From positions 62,001-126,000 of the forward strand of contig WGCU01000018.1 of NCBI GenBank assembly GCA_015493635.1: 64,000 nucleotides of DNA, written 5' to 3'. The notes under the pieces are model-generated. The model made no database searches. It saw only the letters and a program-made list of their open reading frames with translations, and had not been told where the DNA came from. The position numbers were made by a program, and so were the translations under genes. Positions 24,984 to 34,530 of the stretch are shown one piece after another. Source of the DNA: Spirochaetaceae bacterium (GTDB taxonomy: Bacteria > Spirochaetota > Spirochaetia > B11-G9). Positions within the stretch are counted from its first letter, which is position 1, and the number at the start of each line of letters is the position of its first letter.

Positions 24984-27062
24984 CTAATCCGTTTCACTGG
25001 AAGCTTTCGAAGCCGCAATAACGGCTTCTGCTATCTTACCCGAAATACCCTCATAATGATCAAACTCCATATCAAAGGAACCTGTACCTGAAGTTATGGA
25101 CTTTAGATCAATTGCATAGCGGAGCATTTCAGCCTGAGGAACGGTAGCATCAACCTCCATAATGCCGCCGCCGAGATTCTCCTGTCCAAGAACTCTACCG
25201 CGTTTTGAACTGAGATCAGATAATATATCTCCGAGATACTGTTCTTCGATATAAACACTCAATTTCATAATAGGTTCGAGAAGAACGGTATTTGCTTTCT
25301 TTAACGCCTCTTTCAGTGCTCCTTTACCAGCAAGTTTGAAAGCCATTTCCGAAGAATCCACAGGATGTTCTTTTCCATCAAGGACAGTAGCTTTCAGATC
25401 AACAATAGGATATCCTGCAAGAAATCCCTCACTCATACCTTCTCTTATTCCCTTTTCTATTCCGGGCATATAGCCTTTGGAAATAGAACCGCCTTTAATA
25501 GCATTTATAAAGGAAAAAGATTCACCTCTCGGAATTGGTTCGATTTTCAAGAGGACACGGCCGTACTGTCCATGGCCCCCTGATTGTTTTTTGTGGGTAT
25601 ATTCAGCTTCAGCTGATTTTGTAATTGTCTCCCGGTAAGCAACTTTCGGTACCTTCGTTTCAACTTCAATTTTCTGTCGTTCTTTTATCTTGTCAAGTAT
25701 CATATTGATATGCAGTTCACCCATACCGCTGATGACGTTTTCTTTTGTTTCGGTATTAAAATTAACGGTAAAAGTAAGATCTTCCTCCGATGCTTTATGA
25801 AGGAATTCATTCAGTTTGTCTTCCGCTTTTTTACTTGCTGCGGAAACAGTAAGAGAATGTATCGGCTGAGGGAGCGCAAGCTGTTTAAAATGTAATACAC
25901 GGGATGGATCACAGAGGCTATCATTCGTTTTTACACTATCCTGTTTTGTAAGTATCCCTATATCACCGGCAATAAGTTCTTTAACCTCAACCAGTTTTTT
26001 CCCTATGGCCCTGAATACTTTTGAACCTTTTTCTTTCCGCATCTCCCTTACATTCAGCAGTTCTGTACCTGAAGATAGTGTCCCTGATACAACTTTTACA
26101 TAGGAAAGTTTCCCTGAAAATTGATCAATACTGGTTTTAAATACAAAAGAGCTGAAAGGATCAGTAACAGTCATTGGGACATCAATATCCTCTTCCTTAT
26201 CATTCACTGCCTTTTCTTTATAAAGATCAGGAGACGGAGCAGCCGTAGTAATGAAATTGAGAAGAGAAACAATCCCGTTGTTCTTTAAGGAACTGCCGCA
26301 AAGCACCGGTACAATCTTGTAATTCCTCAAACCTTCCTGAAGTCCTTTCCGGATATCGTCAGGGTTCAGGGTTCCTTCTTCAAAATATTTTTCAAGCAGC
26401 TCATCATCTCCTTCCGCTGCTGTTTCTATCAAAGTTAGGCGGTATTTTTCAACTGACTCTTTCATATTTTCAGGTATATCAGAAGGCTCGTCATGCTCTC
26501 CATCTGTATGAACAAAATATGCTTTGTTTTCAATAAGATTTACAATACCCTTATAATCGTCTCCTGTACCCATGGGAATGGTAACGGGGACAAAAGTTTT
26601 ATCAAACCTGGCATTAAGATCTGCAAAAGTCTGAACAAAATCAGCTCTTTCTTTATCCAGTTTATTGATAAAAATAATGCGAGGCATCTTACGGTTATTT
26701 AAACGACGCCACAATTTAATTGTTTCTATCTGTACAGCAGACCGGGCTCCCACAAGTAAAATTGCTGATTCTGCCGCACGGTACGAAGCAACAACTTCTC
26801 CAATAAAATCGGCGACTCCTGGAGTATCAAGAATATTAATCTGCTTTTCTTTCCATTGCATAGAAGCAAGGGCCGCATGAATGGAAATTTTCCGGTCAAT
26901 TTCCTCACTGGTATAATCGCTTACACTTTTCCCGGAATCGGGCAATTCAGCTTTTGGAATAACGCCTCCGTTATAGAGCATCTGTTCTAAAAGGCTGGTT
27001 TTTCCCGTTCCGCCATGTCCTACAAGTGCTATGTTTCGTATGTCAGCGGTGGTTAAACTCAT
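24984..27062 (-). CDS. EF-G-like GTPase (EF-G II type)
   Basis: 692 aa paralogue of elongation factor G with all five domains: GTPase P-loop GHGGTGKT (15-22), NKLD, domain II, and the domain III-V region (GMGELHINMILDKI, GQYGRVLLKIEP). Switch II reads DTPGVADF, so Val83 replaces the His that activates GTP hydrolysis in canonical EF-G. This pattern and the GHGGTGKT loop are typical of the EF-G II/'EF-G-like' group (Thermus EF-G-2, mycobacterial FusA2). Function is unclear. GGGAGG precedes the ATG. It lies 81 bp downstream of canonical EF-G on the same strand, and they may share a transcript. Confidence 0.9.
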   Translation of the reverse strand: MSLTTADIRNIALVGHGGTGKTSLLEQMLYNGGVIPKAELPDSGKSVSDYTSEEIDRKISIHAALASMQWKEKQINILDTPGVADFIGEVVASYRAAESAILLVGARSAVQIETIKLWRRLNNRKMPRIIFINKLDKERADFVQTFADLNARFDKTFVPVTIPMGTGDDYKGIVNLIENKAYFVHTDGEHDEPSDIPENMKESVEKYRLTLIETAAEGDDELLEKYFEEGTLNPDDIRKGLQEGLRNYKIVPVLCGSSLKNNGIVSLLNFITTAAPSPDLYKEKAVNDKEEDIDVPMTVTDPFSSFVFKTSIDQFSGKLSYVKVVSGTLSSGTELLNVREMRKEKGSKVFRAIGKKLVEVKELIAGDIGILTKQDSVKTNDSLCDPSRVLHFKQLALPQPIHSLTVSAASKKAEDKLNEFLHKASEEDLTFTVNFNTETKENVISGMGELHINMILDKIKERQKIEVETKVPKVAYRETITKSAEAEYTHKKQSGGHGQYGRVLLKIEPIPRGESFSFINAIKGGSISKGYMPGIEKGIREGMSEGFLAGYPIVDLKATVLDGKEHPVDSSEMAFKLAGKGALKEALKKANTVLLEPIMKLSVYIEEQYLGDILSDLSSKRGRVLGQENLGGGIMEVDATVPQAEMLRYAIDLKSITSGTGSFDMEFDHYEGISGKIAEAVIAASKASSETD

Positions 27063-27143
27063 ATATCCTCCCTTAATAAATACTTAGAATTATTCACTAT
27101 AAAATCAGAATTTCCAGTTGTCAACATAAATCTTTCGCAGAAA

Positions 27144-29180
27144 TTAAATTCCTCCGTCTTTTTTTGAAAAATAAGCAAATTCCATAGCAAAGGTTCCCCT
27201 TCCCTGAGTAAGGCTGCGCAGAGCAGTTGAGTAGCCGAACATATTTGCAAGAGGTACTTCAGCACGTATGTGCTCCATAGCAGGTTTACTTTCAAGGCTG
27301 TTGATAATTCCCCCTCTGCTTGTAATATGGCTTATAACCTCTCCAACGAAATCCTTGGGAGACAAAATATCGACATTCATTACCGGCTGAAGGAGAACAG
27401 GATCTGCTTTTCTGCATGCGGCATCAAAACCGAGAGAGGCAGTTGCTTCAAAAGCAAAAGCACTTGAAGTCAGTTGATCATACTGGGCATCAAGAAGGGT
27501 TACCTGTATATCTATAACAGGATATCCATACATAATACCTGACGGAAACGCATTGGTAAGTCCCCTGACAGCTGCGTCAGTAAATTCACGGGGAAGAAGC
27601 CCCTCCGGCAACTGGTTAATTATCTGGTTACCGCTTCCTTTTTCTGCAGGTTCAACCTGTAATGTCAACCCGGCAGTATTTTCTTTTCCTCCGACAAGTT
27701 TGTGAAATGTTTCTGTATGAATAATTTTCTTTGTTATAGATTCTCTGTACGTTACCTGGGGTTTCCCTACATTTGCTTCAACACGGAATTCTTTTAGTAC
27801 CCTGTCCACGAGTATTTCAAGATGCAGTTCTCCCATACCAGCAATAATAAGCTGCCCGGTTTCTTCATTTTCCTTAACCGTAAAGGTAGGATCTTCCTTT
27901 TTAATTGTATCAAGGGCTTTTCTCAGTCTCTCCTGGTCAGATATGGTTTTTGGTTCAATGGCAATGGAAATAACCGGCTCAGGAAAATCCATTTTTTCAA
28001 GCAGCACCTGAAATCCCTCTGACCCAATAGTATCCCCAGTCTGTGCAGACTTAAACCCTACAATGACACCGATATCCCCCGCATTCAATTCATCAAGAGC
28101 TTCATGATGATTTGAATGCATACGGAAAATTCTATTTACTCTTTCCCGTTTGTGTTTTGTTATATTAAAAACCGCAGTTCCTTTTTTTATCGACCCTGCA
28201 TACATGCGGACAAAACAGAGAGGCCCCGCTTCACGATCCGTCTGAATCTTAAAAACAAGGCCAAGAGGTCTTCCGGAAGTATCGGCTTTAATCTCAACCT
28301 CGGAATCATCTTTTACTTTATGCCCGGTAATAAGAGGAGCCTCCAAAGGGGAGGGAAGAAAGTTAATAACTCCGTCAAGAAGAGGCTGGACTCCGATATT
28401 TTTCAAGGAAGCACCAACAAAAACAGGAATGATGCTCCGGTTTAATGTTGCCTCCCGTATAATTTTCATAAGCAGTTCCGATGGTATATGCTCTCCTTCA
28501 AGAAAGAGTTCTGTAATTTCTTCAGAAAATGTTGAAACAGCATCAATAAGTTTTTCATACCATTCCTCAGCACTCTCGGCCATTTTATCGGAAATTTCAG
28601 ATGCAACAATGGTACTCCCGTTTGTATCCGCTTCAAACCGGAGTTCTTTCATACTAATCAAATCAACAATACCTTCAAAATTCTGTTCGCTGCCGATAGG
28701 AAGATACAGCGGGACAGGATGTGCTCCCAGTTTTGATTTAATTTCTTCAAGCACACCAAAAAAGTCAGCTCCCAGTCTGTCAAGTTTATTAATAAAGGCA
28801 ATTCTCGGTATATTATAATGATCAGCCTGATGCCACACTGTTTCCGACTGCGGCTCTACTCCGCCTACAGCACAGAAAATAGCAACTGCTCCATCAAGAA
28901 CCCTGAGCGATCGTTCTACTTCCGCTGTAAAATCCACATGACCGGGAGTATCGATAATATTTATCTGATACTTCTGCCAGTAACAGGTTGTAGCAGCAGA
29001 AGTAATGGTAATACCTCTGTCCTGTTCCTGTTCCATCCAATCCATGGTAGCTTCACCGTTATCAACTTCACCTATTCTATGACTTTTACCGGTGTAGAAT
29101 AAAATTCGTTCTGTTGTTGTTGTTTTTCCAGCGTCAATATGAGCCATAATCCCAATATTGCGCATTTTATCAATTGACAT
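27144..29180 (-). CDS. fusA: Elongation factor G
   Basis: Ribosomal translocation and/or recycling GTPase, 678 aa from the ATG at 29180. P-loop AHIDAGKT (13-20), switch I region [11 protein letters not shown], switch [10 protein letters not shown] with His81, [10 protein letters not shown], and domain IV-V motifs ([14 protein letters not shown]). The frame is open 45 codons further, but that extension is not EF-G-like, while GAGG sits 8 nt before the chosen ATG. Spirochaetes often carry two specialised EF-Gs (spdEFG1 and spdEFG2); which one this is needs a tree. Not in an rpsL-rpsG-tuf cluster as in many bacteria. Confidence 0.95.
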   Translation of the reverse strand: MSIDKMRNIGIMAHIDAGKTTTTERILFYTGKSHRIGEVDNGEATMDWMEQEQDRGITITSAATTCYWQKYQINIIDTPGHVDFTAEVERSLRVLDGAVAIFCAVGGVEPQSETVWHQADHYNIPRIAFINKLDRLGADFFGVLEEIKSKLGAHPVPLYLPIGSEQNFEGIVDLISMKELRFEADTNGSTIVASEISDKMAESAEEWYEKLIDAVSTFSEEITELFLEGEHIPSELLMKIIREATLNRSIIPVFVGASLKNIGVQPLLDGVINFLPSPLEAPLITGHKVKDDSEVEIKADTSGRPLGLVFKIQTDREAGPLCFVRMYAGSIKKGTAVFNITKHKRERVNRIFRMHSNHHEALDELNAGDIGVIVGFKSAQTGDTIGSEGFQVLLEKMDFPEPVISIAIEPKTISDQERLRKALDTIKKEDPTFTVKENEETGQLIIAGMGELHLEILVDRVLKEFRVEANVGKPQVTYRESITKKIIHTETFHKLVGGKENTAGLTLQVEPAEKGSGNQIINQLPEGLLPREFTDAAVRGLTNAFPSGIMYGYPVIDIQVTLLDAQYDQLTSSAFAFEATASLGFDAACRKADPVLLQPVMNVDILSPKDFVGEVISHITSRGGIINSLESKPAMEHIRAEVPLANMFGYSTALRSLTQGRGTFAMEFAYFSKKDGGI

Positions 29181-29204
29181 CTCAGTAACCTCTGCGGTTA
29201 TGCT

Positions 29205-29234
29205 ATCATAATCAATAAATAGAATAAAGGTAAA
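29205..29234 (-). promoter_or_regulatory. Probable promoter of fusA
   Basis: Minus strand TTTACC (29229-29234), 18-nt spacer, TATGAT (29205-29210, 5 of 6), ending 24 nt before the chosen fusA start. It supports the shorter EF-G start. Confidence 0.5.
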
Positions 29235-29277
29235 AGCTGTTTGCTCTTTAAGAATAAAAAAAAATTCAACAGTTCTA

Positions 29278-29304
29278 TTGACACGTTTTTTGCTCTGTGA
29301 TAAT
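29278..29304 (+). promoter_or_regulatory. Promoter of tRNA-Val
   Basis: TTGACA (29278-29283), 15-nt spacer and an extended -10 TGT-GATAAT (29296-29304). Short spacer compensated by the TG element. Transcription would start near 29311, 15 nt before the tRNA. Confidence 0.6.
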
Positions 29305-29325
29305 TTAGCTTTCATTAAACGTTGA

Positions 29326-29398
<73 letters not shown>

Positions 29399-29422
29399 TA
29401 GTTATCTGTATATTAAGAATCT

Positions 29423-29447
29423 AAAACCGGTACACACCGGTTTTTTT
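29423..29447 (+). terminator. Terminator of tRNA-Val
   Basis: AAAACCGGT (29423-29431), loop ACAC, ACCGGTTTT (29436-29444), followed by three more T. It lies 25 nt after the tRNA. Confidence 0.88.
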
Positions 29448-29528
29448 ATGCACGTTTTAAAAATCAGATTTCTTTTTCATGTTTTTTTCTACCTTGAGAA
29501 TCTTTCAAAAAAGTGATATTTTACCAGT

Positions 29529-30233
29529 ATGAAAAGTATAAAAGAAAATTTAGCTGATGTACGTTCCCGAGTGGAGAAAGCGGCAAAAGTTTCGGGAAGA
29601 AATCCAGATGATGTTAAAATAATGGCTGTTTCGAAAACACGGTCCCTGGAAGAAGTTGAAACCGCTTATGAAGCGGGGTTCCGCCTTTTCGGGGAAAACA
29701 GAGTCCAGGAAGCTGTTCAAAAGTTTTCAAACTTTCATACTGATGCAGCACTTCATATAATTGGTCATCTTCAATCAAATAAAGCCAAGGCAGCAGCGGA
29801 AATTGCGGATTGTATTGAATCTGTTGACCGGATTAAAATAGCACGGGTTTTGGATAAATATGCTGAAGCACTTCATAGAAAAATTAATGTCTTTATTGAA
29901 TTTAATACTTCGGGCGAAGAAAGTAAAAGCGGGTTTACAACAGAAGATGATTTTTTTAGAGGTATGGATGAAATAGTACTTCTTAATAATATTCAGGTTA
30001 CAGGTCTTATGACTGTCGGGCCTCTTGCCGGAGGAGAAACTGCTGTACGTAAAGCATTTATAATGCTTAGAGAACTTTTTAATAAAACCAAAACACAGTA
30101 CCCGGAAGTCCCTTTGCAGGAGCTTTCCATGGGCATGTCTTCTGATTTTCCTATAGCAGTTGAAGAGGGTGCTACAATCGTCAGAATTGGAACACTTCTG
30201 TTCGGTCCGAGAATATACCCGGGGATTAGGTAA
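29529..30233 (+). CDS. yggS: PLP homeostasis protein (YggS/PROSC family)
   Basis: 234 aa single-domain TIM-barrel protein that carries pyridoxal phosphate and buffers free PLP. PLP-binding Lys36 lies in MAVSKTRS. Other family motifs: LFGENRVQEA, HIIGHLQSNKAK, LSMGMSSDFPIAV and VRIGTLLFGPR. Length is typical. It is the first gene of a short plus-strand run with a small membrane protein and an RluD-type synthase. In many bacteria it neighbours proC or cell-division genes; that is not the case here. Confidence 0.94.
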   Translation: MKSIKENLADVRSRVEKAAKVSGRNPDDVKIMAVSKTRSLEEVETAYEAGFRLFGENRVQEAVQKFSNFHTDAALHIIGHLQSNKAKAAAEIADCIESVDRIKIARVLDKYAEALHRKINVFIEFNTSGEESKSGFTTEDDFFRGMDEIVLLNNIQVTGLMTVGPLAGGETAVRKAFIMLRELFNKTKTQYPEVPLQELSMGMSSDFPIAVEEGATIVRIGTLLFGPRIYPGIR

Positions 30234-30240
30234 TCTGCTT

Positions 30241-30633
30241 TTGAATAAAATTATCATTTTGATAGTATTGATACTATTTCTTCCTCCTTATATGTTTTCC
30301 CAGGAAAACCAGGGAAGCCAGAAAAGTACAGATACCTACATTCCTTACGAATCTTCTGAATTCCCACCATGGGCACGCGATCTAAGAAGGTTTGAAATTG
30401 TTTTTTTTGGAACCATCCCTTTTTCTTTTCTCTATGCATCAGCCGGTTATTCATTGTATACATACGCGTCACATGATTGGGATCCTTCATATGCTCCTCC
30501 TCTTCTTGGGAATAAAACTCCGCCTATTCTTACTAACAGTCAAAAAGTACAGATTATCGGGATTTCTCTGGGCATCTCTACTGCAGCAGCTGTTTTGGAT
30601 TTTTTTATCGGTATTATAAAAAATGATGAATGA
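30241..30633 (+). CDS. Small membrane/secreted protein, unknown function
   Basis: 130 aa from a TTG at 30241, 7 nt after the yggS stop. N-terminus MNKIIILIVLILFLPPYMFS looks like a signal peptide or anchor. A polar, proline-rich stretch (about 22-45) is followed by FFGTIPFSFLYASAGYSLY and, at the C-terminus, IIGISLGISTAAAVLDFFIGII, both probable membrane segments. The open frame begins earlier at 30160 inside yggS, but that part is out-of-frame yggS sequence. The last 11 nt overlap the pseudouridine synthase gene. No family recognised; plausible as a real gene because of the tight packing. Confidence 0.65.
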   Translation: MNKIIILIVLILFLPPYMFSQENQGSQKSTDTYIPYESSEFPPWARDLRRFEIVFFGTIPFSFLYASAGYSLYTYASHDWDPSYAPPLLGNKTPPILTNSQKVQIIGISLGISTAAAVLDFFIGIIKNDE

Positions 30634-31600
30634 AAAAGATGAAACGTGTCTCAACATAACGGTTGAAGATACAGAAAGCTGCCGGATTGACCGGTATATA
30701 TCAGAAAATCTTGGCTTATTTCCACGCAGTCAGATTAAAAACCGCAATCTTCGGGTTTTTCTCAATGATAAAGAGATGAAACTCAGCAAAAAGGTATCTT
30801 CAGGAGACATCCTTGAAGTTTTCTATTCCAGCCCTGATCCACTGGAAATAAAACCCGAAAAAATCCCCTTGAATATTGTTTTTGAAAATAAAGATGTCGT
30901 TGTTCTTAATAAACCTCAGGGACTTGTTGTCCATCCAGCACCGGGTAATTACACAGGGACCATGGTTCAGGGACTGATGTACTATCTTCAAAATCTGCAG
31001 GATGCTTTTCCTGAGGAAATTTTACGTCCCGGTATTGTTCACCGGCTTGATAAAGATACATCAGGAATTATAATTGCTGCAAAACATCCGGAGGCGCTTG
31101 AGTTTCTATCCCGTCAATTTCGTGAAAAAACAACAGAAAAGAAATATATTGCCTTTGTCAAGGGAGTATTCAAAAAGAGATCAGGGAGAATAGAGACATT
31201 TATCGCACGGGATCGAAACAACAGGAAAAAATTTGCCGTCTATGAATCTTCCGGGAAAAAAGCAGTAACAGAATATCAGGTCCTCAATATGCATAACGGG
31301 GTCTCTCTTGTTATCCTTACTCCATATACAGGAAGAACACATCAGCTGAGAGTACACATGAACTATGCAGGACACCCCATTATTGGAGATCCTCTCTATG
31401 GTAGAAAATCCAGGGAATTCCCGGACAGTACATTGATGCTCCACGCATTAAAGTTAAGAATTACTCTTCCCGGCGAAACAATTCCCCGTATGTTTCAGGC
31501 TGATATCCCTCCGCGGTTTACAACTTTCTATCACAATAAAACATATTTTCAGGATAATTTGAAAATTTTCTCTCAAGAATATCCTGAATATCAGGGTTAA
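30623..31600 (+). CDS. rluD: RluD-type pseudouridine synthase
   Basis: 325 aa RluA/RluD-family enzyme that converts uridine to pseudouridine in 23S rRNA. An N-terminal S4 RNA-binding domain (about 15-75) and catalytic domain with Asp143 in VHRLDKDTSG, plus GRTHQLRVHM and GDPLYG, are present. It starts at the double ATG overlapping the previous gene. RluD versus RluA/RluC specificity (rRNA positions) cannot be told from the sequence alone; the S4 domain excludes RluA. Its 3' end overlaps the convergent metallo-beta-lactamase-like gene by 83 bp. Confidence 0.9.
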   Translation: MMNEKDETCLNITVEDTESCRIDRYISENLGLFPRSQIKNRNLRVFLNDKEMKLSKKVSSGDILEVFYSSPDPLEIKPEKIPLNIVFENKDVVVLNKPQGLVVHPAPGNYTGTMVQGLMYYLQNLQDAFPEEILRPGIVHRLDKDTSGIIIAAKHPEALEFLSRQFREKTTEKKYIAFVKGVFKKRSGRIETFIARDRNNRKKFAVYESSGKKAVTEYQVLNMHNGVSLVILTPYTGRTHQLRVHMNYAGHPIIGDPLYGRKSREFPDSTLMLHALKLRITLPGETIPRMFQADIPPRFTTFYHNKTYFQDNLKIFSQEYPEYQG

Positions 31601-32141
31601 ACATTTTTTCCGCTTTTAAAGTCGATGGCGGCCCATGCCCGGGAAATATAAGCGTTGCATCTTTAAACTGTAGAAGTTTTGCTTTAAGAGTCTCTCTCAG
31701 TTCATCGTTCGTATTCTGCATTATAACTTTGCTCAACCTTCCGGCCCCAATAACATCACCGGTAAAAAGCATATCATCAATTTTAAAAAGAACAGAATCA
31801 TTTGAAAAAGCAGGTGTGTCAATAACGGTTACGTTAAACCCCGATATGGTAAAATGCATCCCGTCATGAACTGATTTTACAGGAATTCCAAGTATTTCTT
31901 TTGATTTACTGTATATATCTATATCATAGATTTTTTTAAGTGTTTTTAAGCCTCCTATATGCGGAGCGTCATTATGTGTAATGAGAACATGGCGAATATA
32001 AAAATCATTATCTTCAATAAGTTTAAAAAGTTTTATATTTAGTTCTCCCGGATCGACAAGAATGGCATCCCCTCCTGTATCAGGCCCGATGAGATACGTA
32101 TTGGAAAATCCATTAAGCGTAAAATTATAAAAACAACGCAT
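31518..32141 (-). CDS. Metallo-beta-lactamase-fold protein with degenerate metal site
   Basis: 207 aa from ATG 32141 (GAAAGG 8 nt upstream; a GTG at 32150 overlapping the previous stop is the alternative). The fold pattern is clear: NTYLIG, AILVDPG, VLITHNDAPHIGG, VIDTPAFSNDS, LFTGDVIG and FPGHGPPST. The normal HxHxDH motif is H-N-D-A-P-H, and the His of the usual TPGHTPG loop is missing, while the TGD Asp and PGH His remain. It may bind one metal, or none, and act differently from glyoxalase-II-like hydrolases. Probably co-translated with the pentapeptide-repeat gene upstream. Function unknown. Confidence 0.82.
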   Translation of the reverse strand: MRCFYNFTLNGFSNTYLIGPDTGGDAILVDPGELNIKLFKLIEDNDFYIRHVLITHNDAPHIGGLKTLKKIYDIDIYSKSKEILGIPVKSVHDGMHFTISGFNVTVIDTPAFSNDSVLFKIDDMLFTGDVIGAGRLSKVIMQNTNDELRETLKAKLLQFKDATLIFPGHGPPSTLKAEKMFNPDIQDILERKFSNYPENMFYCDRKL

Positions 32142-32146
32142 GTCTT

Positions 32147-32731
32147 TCACCTTTCAAAAGCAGCCTCTTCATAATTCGAATATTTAAAATTAACATCAGT
32201 CCGGCGGGATCTGAAAAAATCAGCTTTCTTCACGTTACATTCTTTAAATGAAACATTATGAAGGGAAGCGTTTGTAAAGTTTGTGTAGTAGAGATTAGAA
32301 TAACTGAAATCACTTGCCTGGATATCTGCCCCGATAAAGTTTGAGTTAACAATATCACTGTCGGAAAAATTACAATCTCTGAAGGATGATCCTGCAAAAT
32401 TGGAATATTTGACAGTAACTTCTTTAAAAGAACAATGTGTGAAAGTCGAAAATTGGAAAAGAGAGAATAAAATATGGGATCCGCTGAAATCTATATCGGT
32501 GAAGGTACCGTAAGAAAAATTGCAGACAATTATTCTTTTGTCTGTAAGCGGCAAGGATTCAAGCTCAAGAGTTTCGAGATTGATATTTCTCACAAAGTGT
32601 TGTGTGCTTATCTCATTCTTAAACGTTTCTATGTATGCTTCTTTATCCTGAAGATGTTTAAGACACTTTTCCTTTCCTGATACTGCGTAATCGCTGCAGC
32701 CCGGTTCTACACAGGTATTGAAACTAAACAT
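32147..32731 (-). CDS. Pentapeptide-repeat protein with Cys/His N-terminus
   Basis: 194 aa. From about residue 70 to 190 it is built of A(D/N)LXX-like repeats, here mostly with F or Y at the centre (DFSGS, NFAGS, NFSDS, NFIGA, DFSYS, NFTNA), which form a right-handed quadrilateral beta-helix. The N-terminus carries C7-x4-C12-x10-C23-x2-H26, a possible small zinc site. Some relatives mimic DNA or protect gyrase; most are of unknown role, and nothing here points to either. First gene of a two-gene unit with the metallo-beta-lactamase-like gene; divergent from murI with an 86-bp gap. Confidence 0.87.
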   Translation of the reverse strand: MFSFNTCVEPGCSDYAVSGKEKCLKHLQDKEAYIETFKNEISTQHFVRNINLETLELESLPLTDKRIIVCNFSYGTFTDIDFSGSHILFSLFQFSTFTHCSFKEVTVKYSNFAGSSFRDCNFSDSDIVNSNFIGADIQASDFSYSNLYYTNFTNASLHNVSFKECNVKKADFFRSRRTDVNFKYSNYEEAAFER

Positions 32732-32817
32732 GATTTAATGGTACTTATGTTTATGTATATGTCAATATCATTGAGTCCATTATTGATGAATATATTAAAA
32801 GAAGATAAGATGGCTTT

Positions 32818-33615
32818 GTGAAGAGTAAACCTGTTGTATTTCTTGATTCCGGAGTAGGGGGCCTTCCCTATCTTTTAGAAGCAAAAAGAAAACTTCCCTC
32901 CAGAGATTTCATCTATCTGGCTGATAATAAAAACTTTCCCTACGGCGGAAGAGATATACTGTCGCTAAAAAAGATAGTCCATGAAATAATCGGGAAAGCA
33001 TTAAACGCGTTTGATCCGGAAGCAGTTGTTATTGCCTGTAATACTGCTTCAGTTGTAACCCTGTCATCATTACGACAGAAATACGGAATTCCGTTTGTGG
33101 GAGTCGTTCCCGCAGTTAAACCGGCTGCCGAAAACACAAAAAACGGTATTATTGGGCTTCTTGCTACCGAAACAACGGTAAAAAACATCTATACAGATAC
33201 ATTGATACGGGATTTTGCTTCAGATTGTTCTGTCAGGAAATTTGCCGGGGTCAAGATTGTGGATTTTGTGGAAAATCAGCTCTATCAGTCCAACAGCATG
33301 AGAACAACAAAAATATTACAACCTGCTGTAACCTTTTTTAAAAAAGAGAAAATAGATACACTCATTCTGGGATGTACCCATTTCCTTTTTGTAAAAGACA
33401 CGTTAAAGAAGATGCTTGGTTCTCAGGTTTCTATTATTGATTCTGTGGAAGGCGTTACGACACAACTGAAGAAAGTTATATCGTCCTGTCCGGAGAAACC
33501 GTTGGAAACTCATCGCTCCCGCTATACGTTTTACATTACGGGAAACAGATTTGACAGATCTAAATACGACGTATTTCTCCAGAAGTTCGAACTGGTTTGG
33601 GGTGGGACCCTTTGA
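32818..33615 (+). CDS. murI: Glutamate racemase MurI
   Basis: Makes D-glutamate for peptidoglycan. 265 aa with the two catalytic cysteines Cys74 (VIACNTASV) and Cys186 (LGCTHFLF), plus the N-terminal FLDSGVGGLPYL and NFPYGG substrate motifs. Start is GTG 32818; the nearby ATG at 32810 runs into a stop after three codons. The ribosome-binding site is weak. It overlaps the rsgA start by a few bases, and the order murI-rsgA-mutS2 looks like one transcription unit. Confidence 0.94.
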   Translation: MKSKPVVFLDSGVGGLPYLLEAKRKLPSRDFIYLADNKNFPYGGRDILSLKKIVHEIIGKALNAFDPEAVVIACNTASVVTLSSLRQKYGIPFVGVVPAVKPAAENTKNGIIGLLATETTVKNIYTDTLIRDFASDCSVRKFAGVKIVDFVENQLYQSNSMRTTKILQPAVTFFKKEKIDTLILGCTHFLFVKDTLKKMLGSQVSIIDSVEGVTTQLKKVISSCPEKPLETHRSRYTFYITGNRFDRSKYDVFLQKFELVWGGTL

Positions 33616-34526
33616 TACTGCAGGGGCAGGTTCTTTACGGTATAAATAACATATATACGGTTGAAAGCGGCAGCATGCGGTATGAATGCAGAATAAAGGG
33701 TAAAATTCTAAAGAGTACCGAAACAGTTTACAATCCTATAGCAGCAGGCGATTGTATATCCTTTGAGATTGATGATTCTTCTCCGGGAAAAGGGATGATA
33801 ACGGAAAGATCATCACGGACCAGCGAATATTCCCGGTGGAACAGGAAGAGGAATGCCCCTCAAGTGATAGCCGTTAATTTTGATCTTCTTGTTATTATTG
33901 CTTCTGTTGATCAGCCGCCTTTCAGACCCCGTTTTGTTGATAGAATACTCGCTATGGCTGACCCTCTTATAGAAACAGTGCTTGTTCTTAATAAATCAGA
34001 TCAGGAAATATCGGCACAGGTTTCTGAACGGATGGATGACTATAAAAGGATTGGATACGATTATCTGCTTACTTCTGCAAAAAACGGGAAGGGGATTGAC
34101 AATCTAAAAAGCCGGATCAAGTTTAAAACAGCTGTTTTTGCCGGACAATCGGGCGTGGGGAAATCAACCCTCCTCAATGCCATGTTTCCCGAACTGCACT
34201 TGCGTGTCGGTGAAATTTCTGAAAAGTATAACAGAGGAAGACACACAACCAACTATGCACGGCTTATACCCATGAATCAATACAGCATTATCGATACTCC
34301 CGGGATAAGAGAAATCGAAGTGTTTAATATTGAACCATCAGATCTTGTTTTCCGTTTCCCTGAGTTTGTTCCTTTCAGCCGGAACTGTTTTTATCCTTCC
34401 TGCCTTCACAGGGAAGAACCATGCTGCAGTGTTACGGAAGCTGTCAAGAATGGTCAAATTCATAAAGACAGATACTTCAGTTATATAAAAATTTTATCAG
34501 ATATAATGAAAAAAAACAGGTATTAA
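33612..34526 (+). CDS. rsgA: Ribosome small-subunit maturation GTPase RsgA
   Basis: Circularly permuted GTPase that checks late 30S assembly. About 304 aa: OB-fold N-terminus (GQVLYGINNIYTVESG ... YECRIKGKILK), GTPase with NKSD before the P-loop GQSGVGKST and switch II DTPGIRE, and a C-terminal zinc knuckle C-x4-C-x-H-x5-C (CFYPSCLHREEPC). I start at TTG 33612, whose TTGA overlaps the murI stop and which has GGTGG upstream; TTG 33597 in the same frame is an alternative adding five residues. Confidence 0.93.
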   Translation: MILQGQVLYGINNIYTVESGSMRYECRIKGKILKSTETVYNPIAAGDCISFEIDDSSPGKGMITERSSRTSEYSRWNRKRNAPQVIAVNFDLLVIIASVDQPPFRPRFVDRILAMADPLIETVLVLNKSDQEISAQVSERMDDYKRIGYDYLLTSAKNGKGIDNLKSRIKFKTAVFAGQSGVGKSTLLNAMFPELHLRVGEISEKYNRGRHTTNYARLIPMNQYSIIDTPGIREIEVFNIEPSDLVFRFPEFVPFSRNCFYPSCLHREEPCCSVTEAVKNGQIHKDRYFSYIKILSDIMKKNRY

Positions 34527-34530
34527 TTCT

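Noticed and set aside
29775-30257. Open frame of 160 codons on the minus strand
   Set aside because: Antisense to yggS; Cys/Phe-rich nonsense-like composition and no ribosome-binding site.
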